DNA of 37,476 nucleotides from Staphylococcus massiliensis CCUG 55927 (lineage in GTDB: Bacteria; Bacillota; Bacilli; Staphylococcales; Staphylococcaceae). The DNA lies in NCBI RefSeq assembly GCF_000298075.1, contig NZ_JH815593.1, forward strand, positions 779,800 to 817,275, written 5' to 3'. Made by a program: the position numbers and the translations under genes. Shown here in pieces: positions 7,444-16,261 of the stretch (position 1 is its first letter; every line of letters starts with the position of its first letter). Under the pieces are notes generated by a model. It was not told the origin of the DNA. It ran no database searches and was given only the letters and a program-made list of their open reading frames with translations.

Positions 7444-7553
7444 CGTGTTTCACCCTTATCTACTACAAGTCTTGAATTATATTTTATCACAATGTAACTT
7501 TGATTGATATTTCATTGAATTATGATGCAATAAGATTCCATTTTTCACTCCCC

Positions 7554-7571
7554 TTGAAAAGCCCTTTATAA
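7554..7571. repeat. Degraded copy of the TTGAAA-AGCCC palindrome
   Basis: TTGAAAAGCCCTTTATAA: the left half and AGCCC centre are intact, the right half has decayed. Same orientation as the full copies at 4098 and 35054. It lies upstream of murI. Confidence 0.5.
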
Positions 7572-7623
7572 TTTCAACCTTAAACGTACCTATATAAATA
7601 TAGTTTTTATAGATATAATTTAG

Positions 7624-7804
7624 ATTCCTAAACAGCATGCTTTCCTGTATAGCCCAACTCAAACTTTCAGTTTGTTAGTTGGACTTACAAAGTAGCTTAG
7701 CTACTTTGTTCCACACTCAAGCCCCGGCTTGCATAGCTTGATAATTTGCTTGCGCAAATTTCTTTGCCGGGGACCCCACCCCTAGGAGTCAGCTGTTTAG
7801 AAAT
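7624..7804. repeat. Folded intergenic repeat, copy B (core only)
   Basis: 181 bases bounded by ATTCCTAAACAGC and GCTGTTTAGAAAT (one mismatch as inverted repeats). The outer GGGACATA ends present in copies A and C are missing. Internal hairpins are kept with different bases: CAAAC/GTTTG instead of CGAATT/AATTCG, and AAAGTAGC-TTA-GCTACTTT instead of AAAGAAGC/GCTTCTTT. The rest of the 7444-7882 gap holds only the murI upstream region and the sdhB terminator; no gene is supported there. Confidence 0.8.
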
Positions 7805-7834
7805 TTTATTTTCGTATTATCAAACAATTTTAAC

Positions 7835-7867
7835 CAAAAAAACCAGCAAAGCTTATGCTTTGCTGGT
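7835..7867 (-). terminator. Terminator of the sdhCAB operon
   Basis: A perfect 11-bp stem ACCAGCAAAGC/GCTTTGCTGGT (7842-7867) with a 4-base loop, followed by seven Us on the minus strand. It lies 15 bases past the sdhB stop. Confidence 0.9.
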
Positions 7868-7882
7868 AAAACTGATACTCAA

Positions 7883-8701
7883 TTATTCTACTTCGTGGTC
7901 TGAACCGAAGAATGATTTAAACATATGGAATGTTGTTTCTCTGTTCATAGCTGCGATAGATGTTGTTAAAGGAATACCTTTTGGACAAGCATTCACACAG
8001 TTTTGAGAGTTACCACATTCTTGTAAACCACCCATGTCCATTAATGCATCTAAACGTTCATCTTTAGACATCGCACCTGTTGGGTGTAAGTTAAATAAAC
8101 GTACTTGTGAAATCGCTTGCGCACCAACGAAATCATTCTTTTGAGTAACGTTAGGACAAACTTCTAAACATACACCACAAGTCATACATTTAGATAATTC
8201 ATAAGCAGTTTGACGTTTTTTTTCTGGCATACGTGGACCAGGACCTAAGTCATAAGTACCGTCAACTGGTACCCATGCTTGCATTTTCTTAAGGTTGTCG
8301 AACATACGTGAACGATCAACTTGTAGGTCACGTACTACAGGGAAAGTACTCATAGGTTCAAGTTTGATTGGTTGTTCTAATTGGTCAACGATTGCTGAAC
8401 ATGATTGACGCGCTTGACCATTGATAACCATTGAACAAGCACCACAAACTTCTTCAAGACAGTTCATGTCCCAAGTAACTGGTGTTGTTTTTTCACCGTT
8501 AGCATTTACAGGGTTACGTTGGATTTCCATTAAACAAGCGATAATGTTCATATTATCACGGTGAGGAATTTCGAATGTCTCGTTATATGGTTGAGATTTA
8601 TTATCTTTTTGACGTTTGATAATTAATTTAATCTTTTTATTCGTATTTTGTTTAGGTTGTTCATGTTGTTGTACATTGTCTTTTGTTTCTGTAGCTGCCA
8701 T
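7883..8701 (-). CDS. sdhB: Succinate dehydrogenase iron-sulfur subunit
   Basis: Carries electrons from the SdhA flavin to the membrane cytochrome in complex II. 272 residues. Three iron-sulfur cluster motifs occur in order: CLEEVCGACSMVINGQARQSC-like [2Fe-2S] ligands at about 85-105, CMTCGVCLEVCP for a [4Fe-4S] cluster at about 172-183, and CGNSQNCVNACPKG for the third cluster at about 229-242. The N-terminal 20 residues are a polar, Gln/Asn-rich extension. The start overlaps the sdhA stop by one base, so translation is coupled; last gene of sdhCAB. Confidence 0.97.
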   Translation of the reverse strand: MAATETKDNVQQHEQPKQNTNKKIKLIIKRQKDNKSQPYNETFEIPHRDNMNIIACLMEIQRNPVNANGEKTTPVTWDMNCLEEVCGACSMVINGQARQSCSAIVDQLEQPIKLEPMSTFPVVRDLQVDRSRMFDNLKKMQAWVPVDGTYDLGPGPRMPEKKRQTAYELSKCMTCGVCLEVCPNVTQKNDFVGAQAISQVRLFNLHPTGAMSKDERLDALMDMGGLQECGNSQNCVNACPKGIPLTTSIAAMNRETTFHMFKSFFGSDHEVE

Positions 8702-10467
8702 TATGATTTACCCCCTTTTGACTTTTTAGAATAGTCACGTTTACGTGGTGGGATAAGGCTAATATCTACATCTTCATAAGTGAATGAAGGTGCTTCATTT
8801 CTACCTTTGTATTCAGCTAAAGTAGTTTTTAACCATTCTTCATCGTTACGTTCTGGGAATTCTGGTTTGTAGTGTGCACCACGTGATTCGTTACGGTTGT
8901 AAGCACCAATTGTAATCACTCGTGCTAAAACTAACATATTCCATAATTGACGTGTGAAGAATACTGCTTGGTTACTCCAAGTTGAAGTATCTTCCATATC
9001 AATATCTTCATAACGTTTCATTAATTCAACGATTTTCTTATCAGTTTCTAATAATTTATCGTTATGACGAACTACTGTAACGTTAGCAGTCATTAATTCA
9101 CCTAATTCACGGTGAAGTTTATAAGCATTTTCAGTACCGTTCATGTTAAGTAATTTTTCGAAACGATCTTGTTCTTCCTTAACACGTTTTTCGTAAATGC
9201 TTTGATCGATTTCAGTGTATGATTTATCGATGTTTTCAATGTATTTTGCAGCGTTAGGACCTGCTACTGTACCACCGTAGATAGCAGATAATAATGAGTT
9301 CGCACCTAAACGGTTACCACCGTGTTGTGAGAAGTCACACTCACCAGCAGCAAATAAACCGTCAATGTTAGTCATTTGATCGTAGTCTACGTATAAGCCA
9401 CCCATTGAGTAGTGTACAGCTGGGAAGATCTTCATAGGTACTTTACGAGGGTCATCACCTGTGAATTTCTCATAAATTTCGATGATACCGCCAAGCTTAA
9501 CATCAAGCTCATGTGGGTCTTTATGAGATAAGTCAAGGTATACCATGTTCTCACCGTTGATACCTAATTTTTGATTAACACAAACATCAAAAATTTCACG
9601 AGTCGCGATATCACGAGGAACTAAGTTACCATAGTCAGGATATTTCTCTTCTAAGAAGTACCAAGGTTTACCATCTTTATAAGTCCAAATACGGCCACCT
9701 TCACCACGTGCTGACTCACTCATTAAACGAAGTTTGTCGTCACCTGGGATTGCAGTAGGGTGAATTTGAATGAACTCACCGTTAGCGTATTTAACACCTT
9801 GTTGGTAAACGATAGAAGCTGCTGAACCAGTATTAATCATTGAGTTCGTTGTTTTACCGAAGATGATACCAGGACCACCTGTTGCCATAATTACGGCATC
9901 TGAACCGAATGATTCGATTTCTGAAGTTGTAAGGTTTTGGGCAACAACACCACGTGCTTTATTCTCATCGTCTTTAACAACGCCTAAGAATTCCCAACCT
10001 TCATATTTCGTAACAAGCCCGTCTACTTCATAGCTACGCACTTGCTCGTCTAAAGCGTAAAGTAATTGTTGACCAGTAGTCGCACCAGCGAATGCTGTTC
10101 TGTGGTGTAAAGTACCACCGAAACGACGGAAGTCAAGTAAACCTTCGTTCGTACGGTTGAACATAACACCCATTCTGTCTAATAAGTGAATGATTTGTGG
10201 TGCTGCATCTGTCATTGCTTTAACTGGTGGTTGGTTTGCTAAGAAGTCCCCACCATAAACTGTATCGTCAAAGTGAATTGCTGGTGAGTCACCTTCACCT
10301 TTTGTATTAACTGCACCGTTAATACCACCTTGCGCACATACAGAGTGAGAGCGTTTAACAGGTACAATTGAGAATAAGTCAACATGTACGCCTTTTTCTG
10401 CTGCTTTAATTGTTGACATCAGACCGGCAAGTCCTCCACCGACAACAATGATTTTTTTGTCTGCCAT
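8701..10467 (-). CDS. sdhA: Succinate dehydrogenase flavoprotein subunit
   Basis: Oxidises succinate to fumarate in the TCA cycle at the inner face of the membrane. 588 residues, normal length. FAD-binding Rossmann motif GGGLAGL (10-16), the covalent-flavin histidine in RSHSVCAQGG (His41), the active-site stretch MSESARGEGG, and the C-terminal NRLGANSLL and NESRGAHY motifs. The ATG follows a GGGGAGTGA-like site. Middle gene of sdhCAB, 33 bases after sdhC. Confidence 0.98.
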   Translation of the reverse strand: MADKKIIVVGGGLAGLMSTIKAAEKGVHVDLFSIVPVKRSHSVCAQGGINGAVNTKGEGDSPAIHFDDTVYGGDFLANQPPVKAMTDAAPQIIHLLDRMGVMFNRTNEGLLDFRRFGGTLHHRTAFAGATTGQQLLYALDEQVRSYEVDGLVTKYEGWEFLGVVKDDENKARGVVAQNLTTSEIESFGSDAVIMATGGPGIIFGKTTNSMINTGSAASIVYQQGVKYANGEFIQIHPTAIPGDDKLRLMSESARGEGGRIWTYKDGKPWYFLEEKYPDYGNLVPRDIATREIFDVCVNQKLGINGENMVYLDLSHKDPHELDVKLGGIIEIYEKFTGDDPRKVPMKIFPAVHYSMGGLYVDYDQMTNIDGLFAAGECDFSQHGGNRLGANSLLSAIYGGTVAGPNAAKYIENIDKSYTEIDQSIYEKRVKEEQDRFEKLLNMNGTENAYKLHRELGELMTANVTVVRHNDKLLETDKKIVELMKRYEDIDMEDTSTWSNQAVFFTRQLWNMLVLARVITIGAYNRNESRGAHYKPEFPERNDEEWLKTTLAEYKGRNEAPSFTYEDVDISLIPPRKRDYSKKSKGGKS

Positions 10468-10500
10468 AGAAATGTCACTCCCCTAAATGTAAAAAAGATC

Positions 10501-11112
10501 TTATAAGAATGCTAAAATTGCGCTAATACCAATCGTGCTTAATACTAGGAATACTAATAATGAAACCCATGTAAATACGCGTTGTGATTTTGGTGATTGT
10601 AAGATACCCCATGTTACTAAGAATGACCATAAACCATTCGCAAAGTGGAAGATAACACTTAGGATACCGATGATGTAGAAGATTAACCAAAATCGGTTAG
10701 TCACGATTTGGTGTACCATATCATAGTTCACTTCATGTCCAAATAATTTTTGGATACGAGTTTGCCATAAGTGAACGAATACGAAAAGGAATGTAATTAA
10801 ACCAGTAATACGTTGTAATAAGAACATCCAATTTCTAAATCTTGAGTAATGACCCACATTGTGAGTAGCAGTGAATGCGATATGTACCCCATATATTGCG
10901 TGATACAGAATTGGAATATAAATCATGATAAATTCTAACGCATATAAAAATGGTAATGATTCCATGAAGTTTGATGCTTTGTTGAACGACTCTGCGCCTC
11001 CAGTAGCTTGGAAGTTAGCAGTTAAGTGAACAAGTAAAAAAGCACCTAATGGAATGACGCCTAGTAAAGAGTGTAAACGTCTAAGATAGAATTGATTCTT
11101 CGTATGTTCCAA
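10501..11112 (-). CDS. sdhC: Succinate dehydrogenase cytochrome b558 subunit
   Basis: Membrane anchor and di-heme cytochrome of the Firmicutes-type complex II; transfers electrons to menaquinone. 203 residues with five hydrophobic helices and several helix-embedded histidines able to bind heme (for example in HSLLGVIP, LYHAIYGVH, FVFVHLW and FHFANGLW). The start is a TTG placed about 9 bases after the site AGGGGGG; no better ATG exists in frame. First gene of sdhCAB and preceded by a dense regulatory region. Confidence 0.95.
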   Translation of the reverse strand: MEHTKNQFYLRRLHSLLGVIPLGAFLLVHLTANFQATGGAESFNKASNFMESLPFLYALEFIMIYIPILYHAIYGVHIAFTATHNVGHYSRFRNWMFLLQRITGLITFLFVFVHLWQTRIQKLFGHEVNYDMVHQIVTNRFWLIFYIIGILSVIFHFANGLWSFLVTWGILQSPKSQRVFTWVSLLVFLVLSTIGISAILAFL

Positions 11113-11181
11113 AAGGAAGTCCCCCCTGCAAAACTAATATAATATTTGATTTCTTTTTGCTGTTATCATTTCTTAATTTTA

Positions 11182-11196
11182 AGAAATCGTTTTCAA
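11182..11196 (-). promoter_or_regulatory. CcpA cre-like site in the sdhC leader
   Basis: Minus strand TTGAAAACGATTTCT matches the consensus WTGNAANCGNWNNCW at every fixed position. It lies about 25-40 bases downstream of the predicted start site, a place where CcpA can block elongation. Catabolite repression of sdh is known in Firmicutes. Confidence 0.6.
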
Positions 11197-11227
11197 ATAT
11201 TCTTAAAAAAGAAATCTTACTCTTAAC

Positions 11228-11250
11228 ATTGTAACACTAAATTAAGTGTT
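11228..11250 (-). promoter_or_regulatory. Putative sdhC promoter with palindromic spacer
   Basis: An extended -10, TGTTACAAT (TACAAT at 11228-11233), lies on the minus strand with only a weak -35. An inverted repeat AACACT-TAATTT-AGTGTT (11233-11250) fills the space between -10 and -35, a typical operator position. Confidence 0.4.
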
Positions 11251-11258
11251 TTTGGGCA

Positions 11259-11273
11259 TGAGAATGATTCTCA
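11259..11273. promoter_or_regulatory. Fur-box-like palindrome upstream of sdhC
   Basis: TGAGAAT-G-ATTCTCA is a perfect 7-1-7 inverted repeat. It differs from the Fur consensus TGATAAT-N-ATTATCA only by the symmetric T-to-G change in each arm. It lies just upstream of the -35 region of the proposed sdhC promoter and 12 bases from the uvrC stop. Confidence 0.55.
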
Positions 11274-11284
11274 TATCAAATTTA

Positions 11285-13075
11285 TCAACTTTTAGATTGA
11301 TTTAAAGCTGAAACTAAGTTATGAGCGACTTTATTAGGTAATCCAATATCTGTAAAATCGCTAATTTCAGCCTCTTTCATCTTCTTAATTGAACCAAATT
11401 TACGTAGCAATTGCGTACGTCTTTTAGGTCCAATACCTTCAACTTGATCGAGTACAGATTTCATTCCAGTCTTTTGACGTGTTTTGCGGTGGAACGTTAT
11501 CGCAAAGCGATGGACTTCATCTTGAATACGTTGCAGTAAGTAGAATGCTTGGCTGTTCTTTTTTAAAGGAATCACGTTAGCCTCTTCACCATATAACAAT
11601 TCTGATGTTTGGTGCTTTTCGTTCTTACGTAAACCAGCAATAGGTATATCAAGTCCAAGTTCATTCATTAAGACATCATTAACTGAAGACATATGCCCTT
11701 TACCACCATCGATGATAATCAAGTCGGGCAATGGTAACCCTTCATTTAGTACACGTGTGTAACGTCTACGAACCGCTTCTTGCATAGACTTGTAATCATC
11801 TGGGCCTTCTACAGATTTGATTTTAAACTTACGATAACCCTTTTTATCTGGCTTACCATCTACAAATGACACCATTGCGGACACGGGGTCTACACCTTGA
11901 ATGTTAGAATTATCAAATGCTTCAATTCGAATTGGGGTTTGAATTTGCATCGCATCACCAATTTCTTCAATCGCCTTGATCGTTCGAGATTCGTCACGCG
12001 CAATCATTTCAAATTTATTGTTAAGCGAAATAGACGCATTTTTAATCGCAAGTTGTACGAGATCCTTCTTAGGACCACGTTTCGGTTTCACTACCTTCGT
12101 ATTAACCACAGATTCTACCATTTTAGAATCAAGATCATTAGGTATATGAACCTCTTTAGGTAGAATGTGCTGATTAAGTTCATAGAACTGACCGATAAAT
12201 GTATAGAATTCTTCTTCGTGCGTTTGTTGAATTGGAATCATCGTCGTATCACGTTCAATAATATTACCTTGTCTAATAAAGAAAACTTGAACGCACATCC
12301 ATCCTTTAGAAACACTGTAACCAAATACGTCACGTATCGTTTGGTCACTCGACATAATTTTTTGTTTCTTCATTAAGTTTTGAATGTGTTGGAGTAAATC
12401 TCGATATTCTTTAGCTTGTTCGAAGTCTAAATCTTCACTTGCTTTAAGCATACGCTTTTCAAGGTTTTCAGTTATGGTATGATCTTCCCCATTGAGAAAG
12501 TCCGTCACACCTTTAATCATTTCATCATAATTACTCTGATCAACTTTTTTAACACACGGACCTAAACATTGACCGATGTGGTAATACAAGCATAAACGGT
12601 CAGGCATTTTATCACATTTTCGAAATGGATAAATACGATTCAGTAGTTTCTTCGTTTCTTGTGCTGAATAAGCATTTGGATAAGGTCCAAAATACTTACC
12701 AGTTTTAGGTTTAACCGTTCTCGTAACAAGCAACCTTGGATGTTTTTCTTTTGTGATTTTGATAAATGGATAACTTTTGTCGTCTTTAAGAAGAATATTG
12801 TAACGAGGTTGGTATTGTTTGATTAAGTTTAATTCTAGGAGTAACGATTCGATTTCACTCGACGTTACGATAAATTCGAAATTTCGAATTTCACCGACTA
12901 AACGCGTGGTCTTAGCGTCATGCGCGCCTGTGAAGTATGAACGCAATCGGTTTCTAAGTCGCTTCGCCTTTCCGACATAAATAACCTGATTATTACGATC
13001 TTTCATTAAATAACAACCTGGATCCATAGGGACCAAGTCTAATTTATTCCTAATCTTTTCTTTATAGTCTTCCAT
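11285..13075 (-). CDS. uvrC: Excinuclease ABC subunit C
   Basis: Dual-incision nuclease of nucleotide excision repair, recruited by UvrB to damaged DNA. 596 residues. Order: GIY-YIG nuclease (about 14-90; [22 protein letters not shown]), a cysteine cluster ([20 protein letters not shown] region, about 155-175), UVR UvrB-binding motif (about 198-232), RNase H-like second nuclease ([16 protein letters not shown]) and C-terminal helix-hairpin-helix repeats ([13 protein letters not shown]). ATG with AGGTGAG close upstream. It is transcribed separately from trxA, whose terminator is upstream. Confidence 0.97.
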   Translation of the reverse strand: MEDYKEKIRNKLDLVPMDPGCYLMKDRNNQVIYVGKAKRLRNRLRSYFTGAHDAKTTRLVGEIRNFEFIVTSSEIESLLLELNLIKQYQPRYNILLKDDKSYPFIKITKEKHPRLLVTRTVKPKTGKYFGPYPNAYSAQETKKLLNRIYPFRKCDKMPDRLCLYYHIGQCLGPCVKKVDQSNYDEMIKGVTDFLNGEDHTITENLEKRMLKASEDLDFEQAKEYRDLLQHIQNLMKKQKIMSSDQTIRDVFGYSVSKGWMCVQVFFIRQGNIIERDTTMIPIQQTHEEEFYTFIGQFYELNQHILPKEVHIPNDLDSKMVESVVNTKVVKPKRGPKKDLVQLAIKNASISLNNKFEMIARDESRTIKAIEEIGDAMQIQTPIRIEAFDNSNIQGVDPVSAMVSFVDGKPDKKGYRKFKIKSVEGPDDYKSMQEAVRRRYTRVLNEGLPLPDLIIIDGGKGHMSSVNDVLMNELGLDIPIAGLRKNEKHQTSELLYGEEANVIPLKKNSQAFYLLQRIQDEVHRFAITFHRKTRQKTGMKSVLDQVEGIGPKRRTQLLRKFGSIKKMKEAEISDFTDIGLPNKVAHNLVSALNQSKS

Positions 13076-13423
13076 AATCTCACCTACTTAAATGGTTCAC
13101 ATCAATATCTGATTGGCCACGCTCGAGCACCCACATTACTTTTTAGAAACATCTTATTGACCTCTTTTGGGATGCCTTTCTAGCAAAAGCCCTTTCGATA
13201 GGTATATACCCCTATTTAAATTCATAGATACTGTCAAATTAAGGTATACCTTAATAACAATTCAAAAATAGCTTAAAATGTCCCATGGCACTTTTCAAAA
13301 AGGACACTCAAAACGAAAGCAACCTCCCGCATTAAGTCATATTAAGCAATCATGATAAGCGTCATTTAACTTCAAACCAACCGCGACTGATGAGAACCCT
13401 TATTCCATAGTCATAAGGATTAC
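13076..13423. other. Gene-free region upstream of uvrC with two related palindromes
   Basis: No ORF with a ribosome binding site is supported here. It contains a perfect 18-bp palindrome ATTAAGGTATACCTTAAT (13238-13255) with a TTGACA on its minus-strand side, and a 10-bp palindrome GGTATATACC (13201-13210) with similar half sites. A degraded TTGAAA-AGCCC element overlaps at 13183-13200. I looked for a riboswitch and recognised none. The palindromes may be operators for uvrC, but no regulator can be named. Confidence 0.4.
13183..13200. repeat. Degraded copy of the TTGAAA-AGCCC palindrome
   Basis: GCAAAAGCCCTTTCGATA keeps AAA-AGCCC-TTTC and adds GATA, as in the full copies (CAATA). Same orientation; it lies upstream of uvrC. 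Confidence 0.5.
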
Positions 13424-13458
13424 CAAAAAAACAGGCAAGAACAAATGTCCCAGCCTGT
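13424..13458 (-). terminator. Terminator of trxA
   Basis: Stem ACAGGC/GCCTGT (13431-13458) with a long loop, followed by seven Us on the minus strand, 47 bases past the trxA stop. The loop contains the GGGACA sequence also seen at the repeat ends. Confidence 0.75.
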
Positions 13459-13504
13459 GATTTATTCTTAATCTAAATCAATATTTAAAATAAGAAGTTT
13501 AAAT

Positions 13505-13819
13505 TTATAGATGTTTATCGATAACTTCAGCTAAGTTTTCTTTAGGTTGGAAGCCAACAACTTTGTCAACTGGCTCGCCGTCTTTAAATAAGACTAAAGT
13601 TGGAATACTCATAACTTCATATTTAGCAGCAGTTGATTGGTTTTCATCAACGTCTAATTTTAGAATGTTAGCTTTACCGTCATAATCTTCAGCAAGTTCT
13701 TCAAGAACAGGCGCGATCATTTTACATGGGCCACACCAAGTTGCCCAAAAGTCCACAAGATTAACGCCTTCTTTAATTTGTTCTTCAAAATTAGAATCAG
13801 TTACTTTAATAAGTGCCAT
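13505..13819 (-). CDS. trxA: Thioredoxin
   Basis: Small cytoplasmic disulfide reductase that keeps proteins reduced and feeds ribonucleotide reductase. 104 residues, normal length, with the redox motif WCGPCK (Cys29, Cys32), the buried Asp23 and the cis-proline in MSIPTL. Strong site AAGGAGGG before the ATG. An extended -10 promoter (TGTTATACT, TATACT at 13855-13860) lies in the mutS2-trxA gap, so it can be transcribed independently of mutS2, with its own terminator. Confidence 0.98.
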   Translation of the reverse strand: MALIKVTDSNFEEQIKEGVNLVDFWATWCGPCKMIAPVLEELAEDYDGKANILKLDVDENQSTAAKYEVMSIPTLVLFKDGEPVDKVVGFQPKENLAEVIDKHL

Positions 13820-13854
13820 AAGAAGATTCCCTCCTTGAATTTAATGATGAACAA

Positions 13855-13863
13855 AGTATAACA
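13855..13863 (-). promoter_or_regulatory. Extended -10 promoter of trxA
   Basis: Minus strand TGTTATACT: TG-T-TATACT, an extended -10 element about 35 bases before the trxA start codon. No strong -35 is seen, which is common for this class. Confidence 0.5.
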
Positions 13864-13897
13864 GAGTTTATTTATTATTGCATTTTGATTGCTCAAA

Positions 13898-16246
13898 TTA
13901 TTTTAATTCTGCAACGGTCACGCCAAAGCCACCTTCACTTGGCACACCAGAGCGGAACGAAGCGATACTTTTATGACGTTTCAAGTGTTTTTGGACACCT
14001 TTTTGAAGGGCACCAGTACCTTTACCATGTATAATGTATACATTTTCATAATTGCTAAGTACCGCTTGGTCTAGATATTGGTCAAGTTCGATTAACGCAT
14101 CTTCATAACGATACCCTCTTAAATCAAGTTCCATTTTAACGGATGTGCGATTGTGACGGGTCACCATTTTAGACGGCTTCTCTTTCTGCTTTTCTTTCTT
14201 CTCTAAATCGTTAAGCGGTAATTTCATTTTAATGATACCCATTTGAACGACTGCTTCGTCATCATCTAGTAACTCAAGGACTTCACCTTTTTGACCATAT
14301 GACAATACCTTGACTTCATCGCCTGCTTTGATTTTATCCCATTTTTTCTTTTTAACATTCGCTTTTAGTGAATCCGCTTCGTATTGATTTTCGAGTCGTT
14401 TTTTCTTATCAATGAGCTCATGCTCTTTAACATCTACGCCTTTTTTATCACGCATCTGTCTTAATTCTTTTAGAATCGTATCTGCTTCCTTAGTCGCTTC
14501 TTTAACACGTTGATTGGCTTTTTCTTTAGCTTGTTCCATTAGACGCTTCTCATAATTTTGATAAGCAGTATAGGTTTGATCAAGTTCTTTATGCATCGTT
14601 TCAGCTTCGCGAATTAAGGCATCGAGTTCAATCTTTTGTTCATCGACACGCTTTGTATTACGTTCTAACGATTCAATCATCGCATTAATTTCTTTTTCAT
14701 CATGGCCAACCATAGATTTCGCATGATTAATAATCTGTAGTTTTAGGCCTAGACGCTTAGAAATTTCGAAAGCATTCGAACGACCAGGTACGCCCATCAA
14801 TAATTTATAAGTCGGGCTTAACGTATTCACATCGAATTCGACACTTGCATTCATAACGCCTTCACGGTTATAACTGTAAGCTTTAAGTTCAGGATAGTGC
14901 GTTGTCGCCATAACGAGTGAACCAATTTCGTGTACATAGTCTAAAATACTCATCGCAAGTGTCGCACCTTCAGTAGGATCCGTACCTGCACCAAGTTCAT
15001 CAAATAAGATTAAGCTGTTTTGATTTGCTTCATCTAAGATATTTACTATCGTTTTCATGTGAGATGAAAAAGTTGAAAGCGATTGTTCAATCGATTGTTC
15101 GTCACCAATATCACAAAAGACATGGTCGAAGACACCGAGTTTACTACCATCTAATGTAGGAATTAATAAACCTGACTGAGCCATGATAATAATTAATCCA
15201 AGTGTTTTTAACGTCACTGTTTTACCACCCGTGTTTGGCCCTGTAATAATAACCGTTTCAATATCTGGCTCAAATTCAATCGTATTACTTACGACAGTTT
15301 CAGCATCTAATAATGGATGAAACGCTTTAGGCAAGTATATGTCACGGTTAGTCGTGAAGGTAGGTTTAGTACCTTTGATAGATCTTGCATAGCGGGCTTT
15401 TGCTGTAAGGAAGTCAATATGCCCCATAATAGACTCTGCACTTAAACAACCTTCGCTGTCCGTTGCTACAAGTGTCGTTAGCTCTGTTAAAATGCGAGCA
15501 CGTTCCGTGTCTTCTTCACTTCTCAAGCGACTAATCTGATTGTTCATTTCAACAACTGATGAAGGTTCGATATAAAGTGTTTGTCCTGAAGCAGATTGGT
15601 CATGCACGATACCGTTAAAATCCTGACGATATTCTGCTTTAACTGGAATAACGTTTCGATCATTACGTACGGTCACAATTGCATCAGACAATTTCTTCTG
15701 ATTGGACTGCGATTTAACGATTTTATCAAGTTGTTGTCTAATACGGTGATTCGTCGTAGAAATTTTACTTCTAATTGAGTGAAGCGTTGGACTCGCGTCA
15801 TCGAATAAGTCAGATTCATCACACGTTTGATGAATGGTTTGATATAAATCCGTTAAAACAGGCAATTGTTCAATTTGTTCATTTAATATGGGATATACGA
15901 TTTTTTCATCTTCTTCAACCATTTGATTGTAAAATGTTTTAAATTGATTTTGAACTTGAATCACGCGTTTAATGGCATTAAGTTCTTTAACGTTCAGTAC
16001 GCTACCAATAGTTGCACGTTTCACATAATCAGAAATTTTACTCAATCCTGATAAACTTGGCATTCTACGTTTATTGTAAATTTGAGATATTTCATCTGTT
16101 TCTTCCATTTGATGAACCACTTCATCAAAGTCTGTACTTGGTTTCATCGCTTTTACTTTTAAAGCACCTAGTTCACTAATCGTTTCATTTTGTATGGTTG
16201 CTTTAATTTTGTCGAATTCTAAGACATCGAGTGTTTTCTGTCTCAT
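13898..16246 (-). CDS. mutS2: Endonuclease MutS2 / ribosome-rescue ATPase
   Basis: 782 residues, normal length. MutS-like core with coiled coil, then the ABC-type ATPase: Walker [10 protein letters not shown] (about 337-345), Walker [18 protein letters not shown], and signature region [13 protein letters not shown] long Lys/Glu coiled coil (about 520-625) follows, then a KOW-like segment and a C-terminal Smr nuclease domain ([21 protein letters not shown]). Family members suppress recombination and, in Bacillus, act on collided ribosomes. It begins 15 bases after polX, so the two are co-transcribed. Confidence 0.96.
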   Translation of the reverse strand: MRQKTLDVLEFDKIKATIQNETISELGALKVKAMKPSTDFDEVVHQMEETDEISQIYNKRRMPSLSGLSKISDYVKRATIGSVLNVKELNAIKRVIQVQNQFKTFYNQMVEEDEKIVYPILNEQIEQLPVLTDLYQTIHQTCDESDLFDDASPTLHSIRSKISTTNHRIRQQLDKIVKSQSNQKKLSDAIVTVRNDRNVIPVKAEYRQDFNGIVHDQSASGQTLYIEPSSVVEMNNQISRLRSEEDTERARILTELTTLVATDSEGCLSAESIMGHIDFLTAKARYARSIKGTKPTFTTNRDIYLPKAFHPLLDAETVVSNTIEFEPDIETVIITGPNTGGKTVTLKTLGLIIIMAQSGLLIPTLDGSKLGVFDHVFCDIGDEQSIEQSLSTFSSHMKTIVNILDEANQNSLILFDELGAGTDPTEGATLAMSILDYVHEIGSLVMATTHYPELKAYSYNREGVMNASVEFDVNTLSPTYKLLMGVPGRSNAFEISKRLGLKLQIINHAKSMVGHDEKEINAMIESLERNTKRVDEQKIELDALIREAETMHKELDQTYTAYQNYEKRLMEQAKEKANQRVKEATKEADTILKELRQMRDKKGVDVKEHELIDKKKRLENQYEADSLKANVKKKKWDKIKAGDEVKVLSYGQKGEVLELLDDDEAVVQMGIIKMKLPLNDLEKKEKQKEKPSKMVTRHNRTSVKMELDLRGYRYEDALIELDQYLDQAVLSNYENVYIIHGKGTGALQKGVQKHLKRHKSIASFRSGVPSEGGFGVTVAELK

Positions 16247-16261
16247 AAAATCCCTCTATTT

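Noticed and set aside
7477..7662. 61-codon open frame on the - strand upstream of murI
   Set aside because: No ribosome binding site, runs into repeat copy B, and its composition is that of AT-rich intergenic DNA.
12300..12345. Antisense open frames within uvrC, mutS2, polX and pheT
   Set aside because: They mirror strongly coding minus-strand genes, have no ribosome binding sites and show no protein motifs.
13076..13423. Possible lysine or other riboswitch upstream of uvrC
   Set aside because: The minus-strand sequence lacks the conserved blocks of the riboswitch classes I know, and the downstream gene gives no metabolic reason.
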